Positions 33,500 through 44,003 of a stretch of 64,000 nt of DNA are shown here, piece by piece. How positions within the stretch are numbered: the first letter of the stretch is position 1; each line of letters starts with the position of its first letter. Below the pieces are notes generated by a model. The model was not told the DNA's origin. It saw only the letters and a program-made list of their open reading frames with translations, and made no database searches. The translations under genes and the position numbers were made by a program. Origin of the DNA: Rapidithrix thailandica (GTDB lineage Bacteria; Bacteroidota; Bacteroidia; Cytophagales; Flammeovirgaceae); NCBI RefSeq assembly GCF_039710355.1, contig NZ_JBDKWZ010000012.1, positions 1 through 64,000 on the forward strand, read 5' to 3'.

Positions 33500-34984
33500 T
33501 TAGGTTGGATTTTGTTTCATTTTGTCATTCAAGCCTATTTCTTCTTCCGGAATGAAATAAATTACTCGCGGATGGTCCGGTGAAATAGACTTTAATCCGT
33601 CACCATTTAAGTGTGTTCCCGGATAATCCCGGTTCATGGTACGATTGTTACGATACACATCAAATGGACGGTGTGCTTCAAACATAAGCTCCATTCTTCG
33701 CTCTTCCAATACTACATCCAATACGGATGCATGTCCTTTCAAATCGCCTACCGTATACAAATTTGCTCCGGTCAATCCGGCTCTTTCTCTAATTAAATTC
33801 ACATCGTCAATCGCCTCCTGATCATTCCCCAGTTTGGCATTCGCTTCGGCACGGGTCAAGTACATTTCCGCCAACCGAAGTATTACCGGAGAGCTTAATG
33901 TTACGATATCATCTTGATAAGAAAATTTATTAATGTAATATTTCGGATAACCGCCTCGCTCATACAATACCGGATTACCCTCATCGTCCACTATAATATT
34001 GTCATCTTCATCATATTGGTATTGCGGTTCGATAAAGCTATTTCGCTGATCTTCGGGAATAAGCAGCTCCCGGATTGTTTGAGAAGCGTACATTTCTCCC
34101 CATCCGGCACCGTCACCATGATAATACATCGAACCGATGCTTCCCCATTCTCTGTCATCTACGGCTATATGCTTGATGGCAAAGATCGTCTCACTGTTTT
34201 CTTCAGGGTCCAACCGGTAATACCCTGGCAGGTTTGAGGTGCTTACCAATTCATAGCGCCCGGAATTAATTACCTTATCCGCATATTCAATGGCTTTGGC
34301 ATTGTCTTCTTTGTATAAATACAAACGAGCCAATAAAGCATAAGCCACTTCTTTGGAAGCATAAGCATTGCTTTTGGAAGAACCCATCAGGTCTACAGCT
34401 CTCAATAAGTCCCCTTCTACAAAATCATATACTTCTTTGACCGTACTTCTTCCGGGGATATCCTCAACATCCGTATTATCTTTGATCATCACTCCCAGAC
34501 TTGCCCCTCCGTCTTGTGCGTAGGGGCGGCCAAAAAGGCGTACCAAATCAAAGTGTACCATTGCCCGGATAAAGTAATTCTCCCCTTTAAGTTGATCTAA
34601 CTCATCCGACACTCCATTTTCGATATTTTCAATCACCTGGTTAGCCCCATAAATCGTTTGGTAGGACTTTCTCCAGAAGCCCGTGGTATTACCCATTCCT
34701 GGAAAATGTTGGTAATTATAAGCATAAAACAAATGGTCGGTAGTCGTACCGCTAAGAGAAACGTTATCCCCGGGAAACTCCCCCATCTGCATCAAGTATT
34801 TGATATAATAGGGATCCTTCAGGTAACTATAGTTACCTAACGTAGCGGCTCTGGCCCCTTCTTCATCAGAAAACATTTTATCAAAGCTAATCGCATCGGC
34901 CGGTTCTAACTCCAGATTACAGGCATTAAAACTCAAGGCCAAGCCAATGATAAGCGTGAGTATTTTATAATTATATATCTTCAT
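33500..34984 (-). CDS. SusD/RagB-family outer-membrane nutrient-binding lipoprotein
   Basis: With the ATG at 34982-34984 the protein is 494 residues and starts MKIYNYKILTLIIGLALSFN, followed by AC. This is a lipoprotein signal with the lipid-bearing Cys at residue 22. An upstream in-frame ATG at 35026 would overlap susC and spoil the signal. The body is the helical TPR-like SusD fold, and VILRLAEMYLTRAEANAKLG and VVLEERRMELMFEAHRPFDV are family hallmarks. It sits on the outer membrane as a lid on the SusC channel next door. Its ligand is unknown. Confidence 0.92.
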   Translation of the reverse strand: MKIYNYKILTLIIGLALSFNACNLELEPADAISFDKMFSDEEGARAATLGNYSYLKDPYYIKYLMQMGEFPGDNVSLSGTTTDHLFYAYNYQHFPGMGNTTGFWRKSYQTIYGANQVIENIENGVSDELDQLKGENYFIRAMVHFDLVRLFGRPYAQDGGASLGVMIKDNTDVEDIPGRSTVKEVYDFVEGDLLRAVDLMGSSKSNAYASKEVAYALLARLYLYKEDNAKAIEYADKVINSGRYELVSTSNLPGYYRLDPEENSETIFAIKHIAVDDREWGSIGSMYYHGDGAGWGEMYASQTIRELLIPEDQRNSFIEPQYQYDEDDNIIVDDEGNPVLYERGGYPKYYINKFSYQDDIVTLSSPVILRLAEMYLTRAEANAKLGNDQEAIDDVNLIRERAGLTGANLYTVGDLKGHASVLDVVLEERRMELMFEAHRPFDVYRNNRTMNRDYPGTHLNGDGLKSISPDHPRVIYFIPEEEIGLNDKMKQNPT

Positions 34985-35012
34985 TGTATTGATCCGTTTT
35001 AAGTGTTGCAAA

Positions 35013-38000
35013 TTAAAATTGAACATTGACTCCGAATACTACTTTTTTACTAATCGGGTATTTCGTTCCAGACACTCCGGCCTCTTGTGGTCCTCCCGAA
35101 CGTCCTCCCAAGCCTACTTCCGGGTCCATGCCTGAAAACTTGGTAAATGTCAGCAAGTTATCACCACTGGCATATACGGTTACATTTCCAAGTTTTAATT
35201 TACTAATAAGCGCCTCAGGCAACTGATAGCTCAACCGAACGTTGCGCAAACGGATATAACTCCCATCCTCCAAATAGCGGGAAGAAGGCTTATTGGATTG
35301 TTTATTTCCTGATATTACAGGTTTGGGATGTGTGGCATTATCACCGGGTTGTTCCCAACGGTTCCAACCGTCTGCCAGCTTCATCGAATTGAAGGTATAA
35401 TAAGCTCCGTCATTGTCAAACAACTCTCTAGCACTGTGATACACCTTATTGCCGGATAAGAAATTGAAAAAGACACTAAGGCTTAACCCTTTGTAAGAAA
35501 AGGTATTGATCATTCCCCCGTAAAAATCAGGACTGGCATTACCAACATTCTGTTGAGTGGCCTCGCTATAATCATTGGTGGTTTCCGAACCGGTCACATT
35601 GCCCTCTTCATCGTAGATTAATTTTTCCCATAAAGGATCTCCGTTATCCGGGTCTACTCCAACCCACTTACGAATGTACCAGCTGTACATATCTTCTCCC
35701 TCTATAAGGCGTTGCTTCCCTCTCAATACATCCTCTCCTTCATTCAACTTCATCACTTTATTGCGGTTGAAGTTAATATTGAAATTCGTTGTCCAGGTGA
35801 AACTTCCCCCTTTCAAATTCTGAGTTTCCACTTCTATATCAATCCCTCTGTTCCGTACGGTACCAACATTTTTAGTAAGCCAGTAATAACCGGTAGCAGG
35901 AGCCAAAGGCACATCCAATAACAAGTCTTTATTATGACGGTTGTAGTAATCTAAGTTCAGACGAATTCTATCCCAGAAGCCGATCTCTACCCCTACATTA
36001 TAAGTTTCCGGAGACTCCCAGGTTAACTCTCTGTTTTCAGGTTGCCGGGGATAGGCCGCAGCATCTCCATTGTACTGAACATCTGCTTTATAAAGCCCTT
36101 TCCAGGCATAATCTCCAATATTGGCATTTCCGGAAACACCATAACTAGCCCGCAACTTTAAGTTGCTGATAAAATCTATATTACTGATAAAATCTTCGTT
36201 ACTTAAGATCCAAGAACCACCAATCGAATAAAAGTTACCGTAACGTTGCTCCGGGCCAAAGCGGGAAGAGCCATCTCTCCGGAAAGAAACCGTAAGAAAA
36301 TAGCGGTTATCATAATTATAATCCCCTTGAAAAAAGTAAGAATTAAAATTACTTTCCCCTTTATTTCCTCCAATATTTTTGGGTTCTGCAGTAGAATTCA
36401 AGGCATCCAGCCCGGCTAAAATTCCTTTACCGGTTACCGATGCATTATCCCAATGATTCGTTTGAAACTCCACCCCAAAAATCCCATCAAATTGATGTTT
36501 TCCAGAACTTTTGCTAAGGGTCAGCAAATTCGAACTCAAAAAAGCCTGACTGTAATAATACTGGTTATACAGTCTTCCTCCATCAGCCATCGCTGACTTA
36601 GTACGTTTATCGTTAAAACTTTCATTTCTTGAAAAATCAAGGTCTGCACGATTAGAGGTGGAGAAAGATAACCAAGAAGCGATATTATAGGTCAACTTCA
36701 GGTCTCCGGTAAATGATTGTCCTTTGGCTGTACTGTTGTTATATTGCAATGGATACAAAAAGTTACTCCGGTCTCTTCCGTACCAATCCACCTCATCTTC
36801 TACTTGGATAGGATTTCCATCGGCATCGTAAGGGCTGTCCCAAGGCATGTTCAAATACGCTTGCCCCAATGCTCCGGTAGGGTTGTAGGTACGGTTCCAG
36901 TATTGGCCATTTAACCGGGCGGTGACCGAGAATTTATCACTGGCTTGATGCGTGTAATTGATTCTACTGCTAAACCGCTCGTAATCAGTTGAAATCAAGG
37001 TACCTTCTTCCTGATAATATCCTCCACTAATGTAGAATTTGTTTTTCTCGTTTCCACCGGAAGCGGTTACCTGGTGGTCATGCGTGATCCCTGTACGGAA
37101 AGCCAAATCCACCCAATCGGTATTTTTATCCGTCAGGTCGGTAGGCAGCTCGGAATCATCCACAAACGTTTTCTGGTAGTCGTATAACTCCTGGCCGTTC
37201 ATGACTTCGAACTCACCCATAGAGGCCGTATTGATACCGACAGCACCATTGTATGATAACACCGTTTTACCGGCCTTCCCCGACTTAGTGGTAACGACCA
37301 CAACTCCATTAGCAGCACGTGCTCCATACAATCCGGTAGCTCCGGCATCTTTCAAAACGGTGACACTTTCTACATCCCGGGGATCAAAGGTTCCTCCGAT
37401 TACTCCATCCACGACATAAAGCGGTGACGCTCCTGCAGAGATGGAACCCGTACCCCTGACACGAATATCTGAAGTTTCGCCAGGCTCTCCGGAAGGATTG
37501 GTAATAAAAACACCGGCTGTTTTCCCTTGCAACATATTCGGCAAGCTAGGAGTGGTTACCCCTTTCAATTCTTCACTGCTTACGGTGACTACCGAACTGG
37601 TCAGTTGAGATTGTTTTTTAGAAGAATATCCCATGACCACTACCTCTTCCAATTCTTCCAAATCCACCATCAATGTGATGTTGATCTGTGTACGGCCATC
37701 CACTGCTATTTCCTGGCTTTGGTAACCTATATAACTATAGACCAATGTCCCCTGCTCTGGTGCATTAAGGGTGTATGCACCGTTGATATCGGTGATGGTT
37801 CCTTGGGTAGTCCCTTTCACCAATACGTTTACACCGGGCAAAGGCTCCCCTTGATCATCCGTTACGGTTCCCTTCACACGGATATCATCCATTACCAACA
37901 AATCGTCCTCCGCACTGTTCTCAGCACGTTGGGAGGGTTTACGGGTAACATGAATGGTTTCATCAACTCGCTTAAAGCCCAACTGAGTGCGATAGGAAAT

Positions 38001-38297
38001 ATAGCGGAGAACTTCCGCCAGGGATTTGTTGCTCAGGTGAACAGACAGTTTTTCTTCTTTTCTTAGTAAACTTTTATTATAGGCAAAATCAAAATCGGTT
38101 TGAGTTTCTATAAGCGCAAATAAACGCTCCACTTTGGCATTGTGTTCATTAATCGATAGGTAAACATCTTCAAGGCTGACTTTTTGGGCATTGCCAGGCT
38201 TGGCAACTAACAGACTGCAACATAGGGCCTGGACGAAAATGCCATAGAACATAAGTTTCGTCATAGCAATAATTTGCCTGAGTAAAAACATTTTCAT
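35013..38297 (-). CDS. SusC/RagA-family TonB-dependent transporter with STN domain
   Basis: This 1094-residue outer-membrane protein has a signal peptide ending near residue 35. An STN domain follows (about 45-112), which signals to a FecR anti-sigma factor. A carboxypeptidase-like regulatory domain comes next (about 135-215, VKGTVTDDQGEPLPGVNVLV). The plug then begins, with LRGxxS-like RVRGTGSISAGASPLYVVDG. The remaining 750 residues form the barrel and end in NVQF with a terminal Phe. It imports a substrate too large for porins, using TonB energy. The STN domain and the FecR and sigma genes upstream show regulation by substrate occupancy. No degradative enzyme gene is nearby. Confidence 0.95.
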   Translation of the reverse strand: MKMFLLRQIIAMTKLMFYGIFVQALCCSLLVAKPGNAQKVSLEDVYLSINEHNAKVERLFALIETQTDFDFAYNKSLLRKEEKLSVHLSNKSLAEVLRYISYRTQLGFKRVDETIHVTRKPSQRAENSAEDDLLVMDDIRVKGTVTDDQGEPLPGVNVLVKGTTQGTITDINGAYTLNAPEQGTLVYSYIGYQSQEIAVDGRTQINITLMVDLEELEEVVVMGYSSKKQSQLTSSVVTVSSEELKGVTTPSLPNMLQGKTAGVFITNPSGEPGETSDIRVRGTGSISAGASPLYVVDGVIGGTFDPRDVESVTVLKDAGATGLYGARAANGVVVVTTKSGKAGKTVLSYNGAVGINTASMGEFEVMNGQELYDYQKTFVDDSELPTDLTDKNTDWVDLAFRTGITHDHQVTASGGNEKNKFYISGGYYQEEGTLISTDYERFSSRINYTHQASDKFSVTARLNGQYWNRTYNPTGALGQAYLNMPWDSPYDADGNPIQVEDEVDWYGRDRSNFLYPLQYNNSTAKGQSFTGDLKLTYNIASWLSFSTSNRADLDFSRNESFNDKRTKSAMADGGRLYNQYYYSQAFLSSNLLTLSKSSGKHQFDGIFGVEFQTNHWDNASVTGKGILAGLDALNSTAEPKNIGGNKGESNFNSYFFQGDYNYDNRYFLTVSFRRDGSSRFGPEQRYGNFYSIGGSWILSNEDFISNIDFISNLKLRASYGVSGNANIGDYAWKGLYKADVQYNGDAAAYPRQPENRELTWESPETYNVGVEIGFWDRIRLNLDYYNRHNKDLLLDVPLAPATGYYWLTKNVGTVRNRGIDIEVETQNLKGGSFTWTTNFNINFNRNKVMKLNEGEDVLRGKQRLIEGEDMYSWYIRKWVGVDPDNGDPLWEKLIYDEEGNVTGSETTNDYSEATQQNVGNASPDFYGGMINTFSYKGLSLSVFFNFLSGNKVYHSARELFDNDGAYYTFNSMKLADGWNRWEQPGDNATHPKPVISGNKQSNKPSSRYLEDGSYIRLRNVRLSYQLPEALISKLKLGNVTVYASGDNLLTFTKFSGMDPEVGLGGRSGGPQEAGVSGTKYPISKKVVFGVNVQF

Positions 38298-38635
38298 ATT
38301 TTAACGATCTTTAAAGGTTAACTTTAAAACAATAGAATCCTAACCCCTAAGTCTGTTGCGCGCTATTTCACAGCTTAGAGGGAGAAAGATGTTGAAACCG
38401 GTGGTGACGCACCGGTTTTTTTATGACTGAACTTTACTTGAGAGATATAGGATAATTTGATAATTCAATCTCAATATATTTCATATTACCAAACTGGTAA
38501 CCAATCATTTAACTAATACCCCTGACAAAGGTCAACTGTTTAAAGTTTCAGGTGCCATCACTTCTATCCACAATGTCAACTCTTACTTATTACTCTGCTA
38601 AAATTGGAACAACTGACGTAATACGAAATTGATAG
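38298..38635. other. Gap between susC and fecR
   Basis: No gene is present. A GC-rich hairpin (AACCGGTGGTGACGCACCGGTT, about 38396-38418) resembles a terminator for fecR or an attenuator before susC. The sigma-dependent promoter of susC should lie here, but its consensus cannot be read from one site. Confidence 0.4.
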
Positions 38636-39682
38636 TTAATATAATTCTACTTGCTTTCCTTCCAAAGTATACTGTAAACCGAATGAGAAACAAACCCCTT
38701 CCAATACAGTATCCAGTGATTTATTTTTATAGGTTCCGGTGAAATCTTTCTCAAAAGGCCCGGTTTTCTTGAGCGTAATATCCACACCGTACCAGCGCTC
38801 CAAAAGGGTAATAATTTCCGGAAGTTGCGCGTCCTTAAAGCGTAAAATACCATCCTTCCAGGCAAGCACTTCCGAAGGATCAAAAGCGTCCTTCTGCAGG
38901 TTGTTATTTATTTTGTTATACACCAACATTTCTGCCGGTTCCAATATCATTTTTTCTGTTTCCGTTTGGCCTTCTTCCCGGTACACGGCTACTTTCCCTT
39001 CTTTCAAGGCGACCTTCACTTCTTGTTCTTCTCCATAGGAACGGATATTAAAAGTCGTCCCCAACACCATGGTGGTCAACCCGCCGGACTTAATAATAAA
39101 AGGGCGGGATTCGTCTTTTGTCACTACAAAATATCCCTCTCCTTCCAGACTGACTACACGTGATTCCTTCGAAAAATGAGAAGGAAAAGAAAGTTTGCTT
39201 TCGGCATTAAGCTTTACCTGTGTGCCATCATGCAAGGTCAACCAAATTTTTTGGCCTTTGGTCGTTACCTTTTCCAGCATTTTTATTTCGGTAGATTCAG
39301 CAGTTTCTTCTTCTGATTTGTTAAAGTTTTGAAACACTACCAGACCACCTACCAATAATAATAGTACTGCAGCGGCTACCCAACCGTAGGAAAACCGATT
39401 GACCTGTTGATTAATCGGATAAACCGTTTGCTGAGTTCCTTGATCTATTTGAGCAAGTATTTGCTCTTTGAGATGGTCTATCCGTTTTTGTTCAATCGTA
39501 TTTCCTTCGAACTGAAGATTCTTCAGGATAGTCGATGCCTGTTTGACCTCATCTGTTTTATGGGGATAGTCTGCCAACCATTTTTCCCATTGTTCATTTT
39601 GACTACCCTCATATACCCAGACTATGAAAGACTCATCCTTCAGTAAATCTTCAATGGAGTAGCTTTCCGGAATATTTTGCAT
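38636..39682 (-). CDS. FecR-family anti-sigma factor
   Basis: This 348-residue inner-membrane protein has a cytoplasmic N-terminus of about 95 residues that holds the sigma factor. A single membrane helix follows (WVAAAVLLLLVGGLVVF, about 100-118). A periplasmic FecR domain comes next (VTTKGQKIWLTLHDGTQVKL through FNIRSYGEEQEVKVALKEGK). The C-terminal DUF4974 domain carries PEIITLLERWYGVDITL and ends at residue 348. It receives the signal from the STN domain of the SusC protein. It lies between the sigma gene and susC on the same strand. Confidence 0.92.
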   Translation of the reverse strand: MQNIPESYSIEDLLKDESFIVWVYEGSQNEQWEKWLADYPHKTDEVKQASTILKNLQFEGNTIEQKRIDHLKEQILAQIDQGTQQTVYPINQQVNRFSYGWVAAAVLLLLVGGLVVFQNFNKSEEETAESTEIKMLEKVTTKGQKIWLTLHDGTQVKLNAESKLSFPSHFSKESRVVSLEGEGYFVVTKDESRPFIIKSGGLTTMVLGTTFNIRSYGEEQEVKVALKEGKVAVYREEGQTETEKMILEPAEMLVYNKINNNLQKDAFDPSEVLAWKDGILRFKDAQLPEIITLLERWYGVDITLKKTGPFEKDFTGTYKNKSLDTVLEGVCFSFGLQYTLEGKQVELY

Positions 39683-39863
39683 AGTGGGTTAATTCAGGTA
39701 AATTTATCAGTAAACACAAGAGTTTGAAAAATTACCCCATGTATTTTAATTTTTTTTTAACTTTTTTTGAAATCTTGAAAAGAGCCTGACAAATTCTCCG
39801 AGCCTGACACATGCTTGATCATCAAAGTCTAAACGCTCCTTTCCTCCCGGGCTCACAATAAAA

Positions 39864-40484
39864 TCAACTCGTAAAGACCTCCCATACGGTCAACAATAGC
39901 AAGATGACGGTCGTCACCAACACACTGCTCTTCAAAGCCTTGATCGCCCGGTCCGCTAACTTATAGACTCCTTTCTTTTTCAAATCCATCACCCGGGCCA
40001 CTTCGTCATAGGAAAGTTTTTGGTAATACTTTAAAAAAATAAACTCACGTTGCCGGGGGGTTAACCCCTGAAGGGCCTCATTCAAGCGGTTCTTCCAATG
40101 TTTTTCTTGTAGCTCTTCCAACATTTTTGTTTCCTGGGATACTTCCAGGGCAAACTCAACTCCATAATTTTCTTCAATTTTTTGCTTTTGCTGGCTGATC
40201 CGGGACAGTTGACGGGTCAAACGCCTTTTTAAAGAGGTAAAAAGATAGGCTTTGATATTGTGAGTGCTACCCAATTGATCTTTTTTGAGCCACAAATCGA
40301 TATAAAGTTCTTGAATACAATCTTCCACCAATTCATGATTGGGGCTTAGTTTACTCCCATATTCATACAGCACCCTTATGTATTTTTCATAAATTACAAT
40401 GAAGGCTTTCCGGCTTCCGCTCTGAAATGCTGCCCATAAGTCTGTATCATTAATTTGTTCTAGCCCCAACTTATCCATTTGCAA
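39864..40484 (-). CDS. ECF sigma factor with hydrophobic C-terminal tail
   Basis: The 206-residue protein has sigma region 2 at about residues 25-95 (EKYIRVLYEYGSKLSPNHEL, VEDCIQELYIDLWLKKD). Region 4 covers about 130-185 (LTPRQREFIFLKYYQKLSYD, then EVARVMDLKKKGVYKL). The last 20 residues (VLVTTVILLLLTVWEVF) are strongly hydrophobic and could be a membrane helix, seen in some Bacteroidota sigma factors. It is expected to transcribe the FecR and SusCD genes, and perhaps itself. Confidence 0.9.
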   Translation of the reverse strand: MQMDKLGLEQINDTDLWAAFQSGSRKAFIVIYEKYIRVLYEYGSKLSPNHELVEDCIQELYIDLWLKKDQLGSTHNIKAYLFTSLKRRLTRQLSRISQQKQKIEENYGVEFALEVSQETKMLEELQEKHWKNRLNEALQGLTPRQREFIFLKYYQKLSYDEVARVMDLKKKGVYKLADRAIKALKSSVLVTTVILLLLTVWEVFTS

Positions 40485-40720
40485 GTTGCTTATTCGAGTA
40501 GTAAATCCTTCTTCTTTATATGAGAATATTCAATTTTTAAAGAAAAACATTGCAAATTCCATATACAAACATAATCTGAAATAATCCCCTGATATTTTTC
40601 AAGAAATTAAATAATACCACTTACAAATATAAAACTCTTATGAAAAAGGAAAGTGAAACCGGGTGATTCTCTTTTAAAAGAATGCATTGAATGGCACTAC
40701 TGGTACACAGGGCACCCCAT

Positions 40721-42595
40721 CTAAACCAAGCTAGGTATTTTTACAGAGAAAGTACTCCCTTCCCCGAATTGAGACTGCACCTCAATACTCCCATTGAGTT
40801 TTTCCACCGTTTCTTTGACAATGGACAAACCCAAACCGGAGCCTTTGGAATCATGCGAAGCGCGATAAAACATATCGAATATTTTATCAATATGCTTGGA
40901 ACCAATCCCTACCCCATTATCTGTTACACGCATCAAAGCTTCATTACCTGATACGATCACTTGTACCTTCACCTGAGGGTTGGGATGGTACAAATTGGCA
41001 TAACGAAAGGCGTTTGCCACTAAGTTATTCAAGATAATTTCCAATCTTCCAGGATCTGAAAAGAACGGCTCTTGCAAGTCCAACTGTAGTTCTTTATGTA
41101 TTTTTTGGGCATTTTCATTGAACTTCTGCCCTTCAAATACATCATTCATCAATTGTTCAAAATCAATACGCTCTCTTTTTACTTCCAACCGGGCATTGCG
41201 CGAAAACTGGGCGATATCCTGAATAAAATTATTCAACTTGGTTGCGCTGCGTTCCATCAACTGGAGGTATTCCAGAATTGTCGGACTGGAAGTATCGTCC
41301 CTACATAAACGAATCAGACCAATGATGGAGGTAAGAGGTGCTTTCAGATCATGTGAAACACTGTAGACAAATTGATCCAACTCTTTGTTGATCTTTTTTA
41401 GTTCTTCATTTTTTTCCAGGATTTTATTTTCCGCCAATTTGCGTTCAGTTATATCCCAGTTCACTCCAATCATCCGGTAGGGCTCCTGGTTGACATCAAA
41501 AAGCACCTTCGCTAAGGCCTTGATATAGCGCAGCCGGCCATCCGGCCGGATAATTCTAAACTCCGTATTGTAGTCTTTTATTCCACGGAAAGCCTTTTGT
41601 GCCGCTATTTCGTCCAAATGCCGGTCATCCGGATGCAAGCTTTGTTGGAATACATTGGTAAGGTTATTCACATTTTCTTCCCGAATCCCGTAGATTTCAA
41701 ACATCCGTTCGTCCCAAAATTCTTGATTTTCTTTGACATGATAGTCCCAAATACCAATTTTAGCTGCCTGACAAGCCAAGTACAGGCGTTCCGAAAAGCT
41801 TTTAATTTGTTCTTCGGACTCTTTTTGCAGCGTAATATCCTTTACCAGGTATACTTTCTCAAAACCAAAAAGTTCTTTTACGGGGACATACGATTGCCGG
41901 ATATCGATCCAGTGCCGTTTGCCGCTTGTATCCCTGATAACAAATTCCAGGGCCCTTCCTTTATATTGATGCAACTGCGTCAATACATTGTTGTCAATGT
42001 CTTCTCCCACTTCCACCAAAAGCTCCCCAAGCGGCTTTCCAAGCAACCCATCCGCATCACTAATCCTGAGAATTTTCAAAAAACTTTTATTGACATGTAA
42101 CACACAATGTTGCGCATCCACCACAATCAGCCCATCATTCATCTTGGCAAATACCTTTTTGAATAAATCGCTGTTGTTGAGTACAAAAGTTTGAGAAGAG
42201 GACAAAACAGGCTCTTTGATCACAGGCAACAGTTGCAACAAAAGGCAATCATTCTGCATATCAGGGACGGCTTCTCCCTGAAATGTTGCCGATAATGTGG
42301 GTATCTTCCATGTAAAACTTACCGCTTTTTGTTGTTTCCATGCCCATGCTACAGGGTCAAAACAAACCTGTTGAGCATTTAGAAATTCTCCTGGAAGTTG
42401 CTTATAAGAATGTGATAATAACTCAAGATTGGACGCTAACCACTCATTAACCTTAGTATTGAAATACACAATCTTCCCTTCTTGATTAATTTCGATAATT
42501 CCAATGATCAGATTTTCAAAGACATGTTTATGTGTTGTGGAGGTTAGTTGCTGGTTATTCTCAATCTTTTCTTTCGTGTGTTTCGGCTGAGACAT
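40721..42595 (-). CDS. PAS-domain hybrid-free sensor histidine kinase
   Basis: This 624-residue protein has no membrane segment, so it is a cytoplasmic sensor. Three PAS domains lie at about residues 25-120, 145-255 and 270-390. The HisKA helix holds the phosphorylated His in SVSHDLKAPLTSIIGL near residue 415. The ATP-binding part has NNLVANAFRYANL, DNGVGIG and GSGLGLSIVKETV. It ends at the kinase domain without a receiver. No response regulator gene is adjacent, so its partner lies elsewhere. Confidence 0.92.
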   Translation of the reverse strand: MSQPKHTKEKIENNQQLTSTTHKHVFENLIIGIIEINQEGKIVYFNTKVNEWLASNLELLSHSYKQLPGEFLNAQQVCFDPVAWAWKQQKAVSFTWKIPTLSATFQGEAVPDMQNDCLLLQLLPVIKEPVLSSSQTFVLNNSDLFKKVFAKMNDGLIVVDAQHCVLHVNKSFLKILRISDADGLLGKPLGELLVEVGEDIDNNVLTQLHQYKGRALEFVIRDTSGKRHWIDIRQSYVPVKELFGFEKVYLVKDITLQKESEEQIKSFSERLYLACQAAKIGIWDYHVKENQEFWDERMFEIYGIREENVNNLTNVFQQSLHPDDRHLDEIAAQKAFRGIKDYNTEFRIIRPDGRLRYIKALAKVLFDVNQEPYRMIGVNWDITERKLAENKILEKNEELKKINKELDQFVYSVSHDLKAPLTSIIGLIRLCRDDTSSPTILEYLQLMERSATKLNNFIQDIAQFSRNARLEVKRERIDFEQLMNDVFEGQKFNENAQKIHKELQLDLQEPFFSDPGRLEIILNNLVANAFRYANLYHPNPQVKVQVIVSGNEALMRVTDNGVGIGSKHIDKIFDMFYRASHDSKGSGLGLSIVKETVEKLNGSIEVQSQFGEGSTFSVKIPSLV

Positions 42596-42873
42596 TAATT
42601 TACAAAATTTGTTTTGTGATAATCTATCTTTAACACTGAGTTAGTCTAAGGACAATTAAGATCGTACTTCTTTCTCTAAATGTACATATTTCTTCCTAAA
42701 ATGTCTATTACATTCCTATGAAATGGTTTTTATCTCCTATCTTTTTGTACTAATCCCCGGATCATGTACGCAGTGAACTCCCTCTGCGTTTTGTTATTAA
42801 TAGCTAAAACAATCACTGATGAGCGTGTGATACGCCTCTCAAACTCAAGCAATACCAACGAACCCAAATCAGC

Positions 42874-43905
42874 ATGAAAGCTCCTATTTTCATTCTCTTA
42901 TTCCTACATTTTTCAGGAATTTCTTTCGCTCAAAATAGGCTAAAACTACCCCTCCCCGATCAAGCTACAGTCCTTCAATTGGCCAGTAGCCCCAACGGAC
43001 AGTACCTGGCAGCTGCTTATCAAAATCATACCATCGGATTATGGGATATTCCTTCCGGCAAGTTACTCCGGTTGATCCCGGCACACAAAGACATGATTAA
43101 CGACTTGCGTTTCAGTCCGGATGGGAAAACATTTGCCAGTAGCAGCCGGGATCACACTGCAAAAATCTGGACATGTCCTTCCGGTCAAAAGCGGCAAGCC
43201 TTTGGAGAGAATTTCCAACCGGGGCAGCGCGACTACGATATTCAAGCCATTGCTTACAGCTCAGACGGTAAATGGTTGGCAACCGGCTCTAAATCTATGC
43301 GAATCCGGATTTATGACACCTCTAGCGGCCAGCAAGTTAAAACTTTGCGCGCCCCGGCCATGGTTCATAGCTTGCAATTCGATACCAATGACCAACAACT
43401 CCTGGTAGGATTTCACGATGGAATTACTTCTTTGATGGATTTGGCCAGCGAGCAAGAAGTTGCTCAATATTCAAAACATACGGGCCAAGTCATATCCGTG
43501 AGCTTTCACCCCGACTCACAGCCTCTGTTAGCCACAGCAGGCTCAGATAAAATCATTCAACTATGGAATACACAGCAACAAGAGTTACTTTTTACCCTTC
43601 ACCATTCCAATCCGCTGCTTTCAATTACTTTTCACCCCAAAGGCCAGTATCTCTTTGCTCTGGAAGGCCATCATTTTCAAGGATGGAACCTGCAAACAGG
43701 AAAGCCCGCCTATCAATTTTCCTTTCCTGACAAAGAACTTTCCGCATTAACCATTTCTCAAGACGGGCAACAGGTTGTATTAGGCTCTGCAACAGGTGAA
43801 ATTCTGTTTTTAAACGCTTATACGGGAGAGTTAAGCCGGAGCCTGCCCCGCCCTAAAGACGAGCATCCTTTCGTGAGCAGTATTTCCGACTCGTTTGAAG
43901 AGTAA
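42874..43905 (+). CDS. Secreted WD40-repeat protein
   Basis: The 343-residue protein starts with a signal peptide (MKAPIFILLFLHFSGISFAQ, cleaved near residue 20). Six or seven WD40 repeats follow, for example INDLRFSPDGKTFASSSRDH then TAKIWTCPSG, and VSFHPDSQPLLATAGSDKII then QLWNTQ. It is a periplasmic or exported beta-propeller that probably acts as a binding platform. It is divergent from the histidine kinase across 280 bases. Its ligand cannot be inferred. Confidence 0.85.
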   Translation: MKAPIFILLFLHFSGISFAQNRLKLPLPDQATVLQLASSPNGQYLAAAYQNHTIGLWDIPSGKLLRLIPAHKDMINDLRFSPDGKTFASSSRDHTAKIWTCPSGQKRQAFGENFQPGQRDYDIQAIAYSSDGKWLATGSKSMRIRIYDTSSGQQVKTLRAPAMVHSLQFDTNDQQLLVGFHDGITSLMDLASEQEVAQYSKHTGQVISVSFHPDSQPLLATAGSDKIIQLWNTQQQELLFTLHHSNPLLSITFHPKGQYLFALEGHHFQGWNLQTGKPAYQFSFPDKELSALTISQDGQQVVLGSATGEILFLNAYTGELSRSLPRPKDEHPFVSSISDSFEE

Positions 43906-44003
43906 TTTCAAGAAACCGGTAATCAAGAAAAAAGCTTCCGGATGGTGCATCACAGAAGCGGGTTATTGTCAAGTATTTTCTCCTTCGATTTATTCGGGAT
44001 GAT

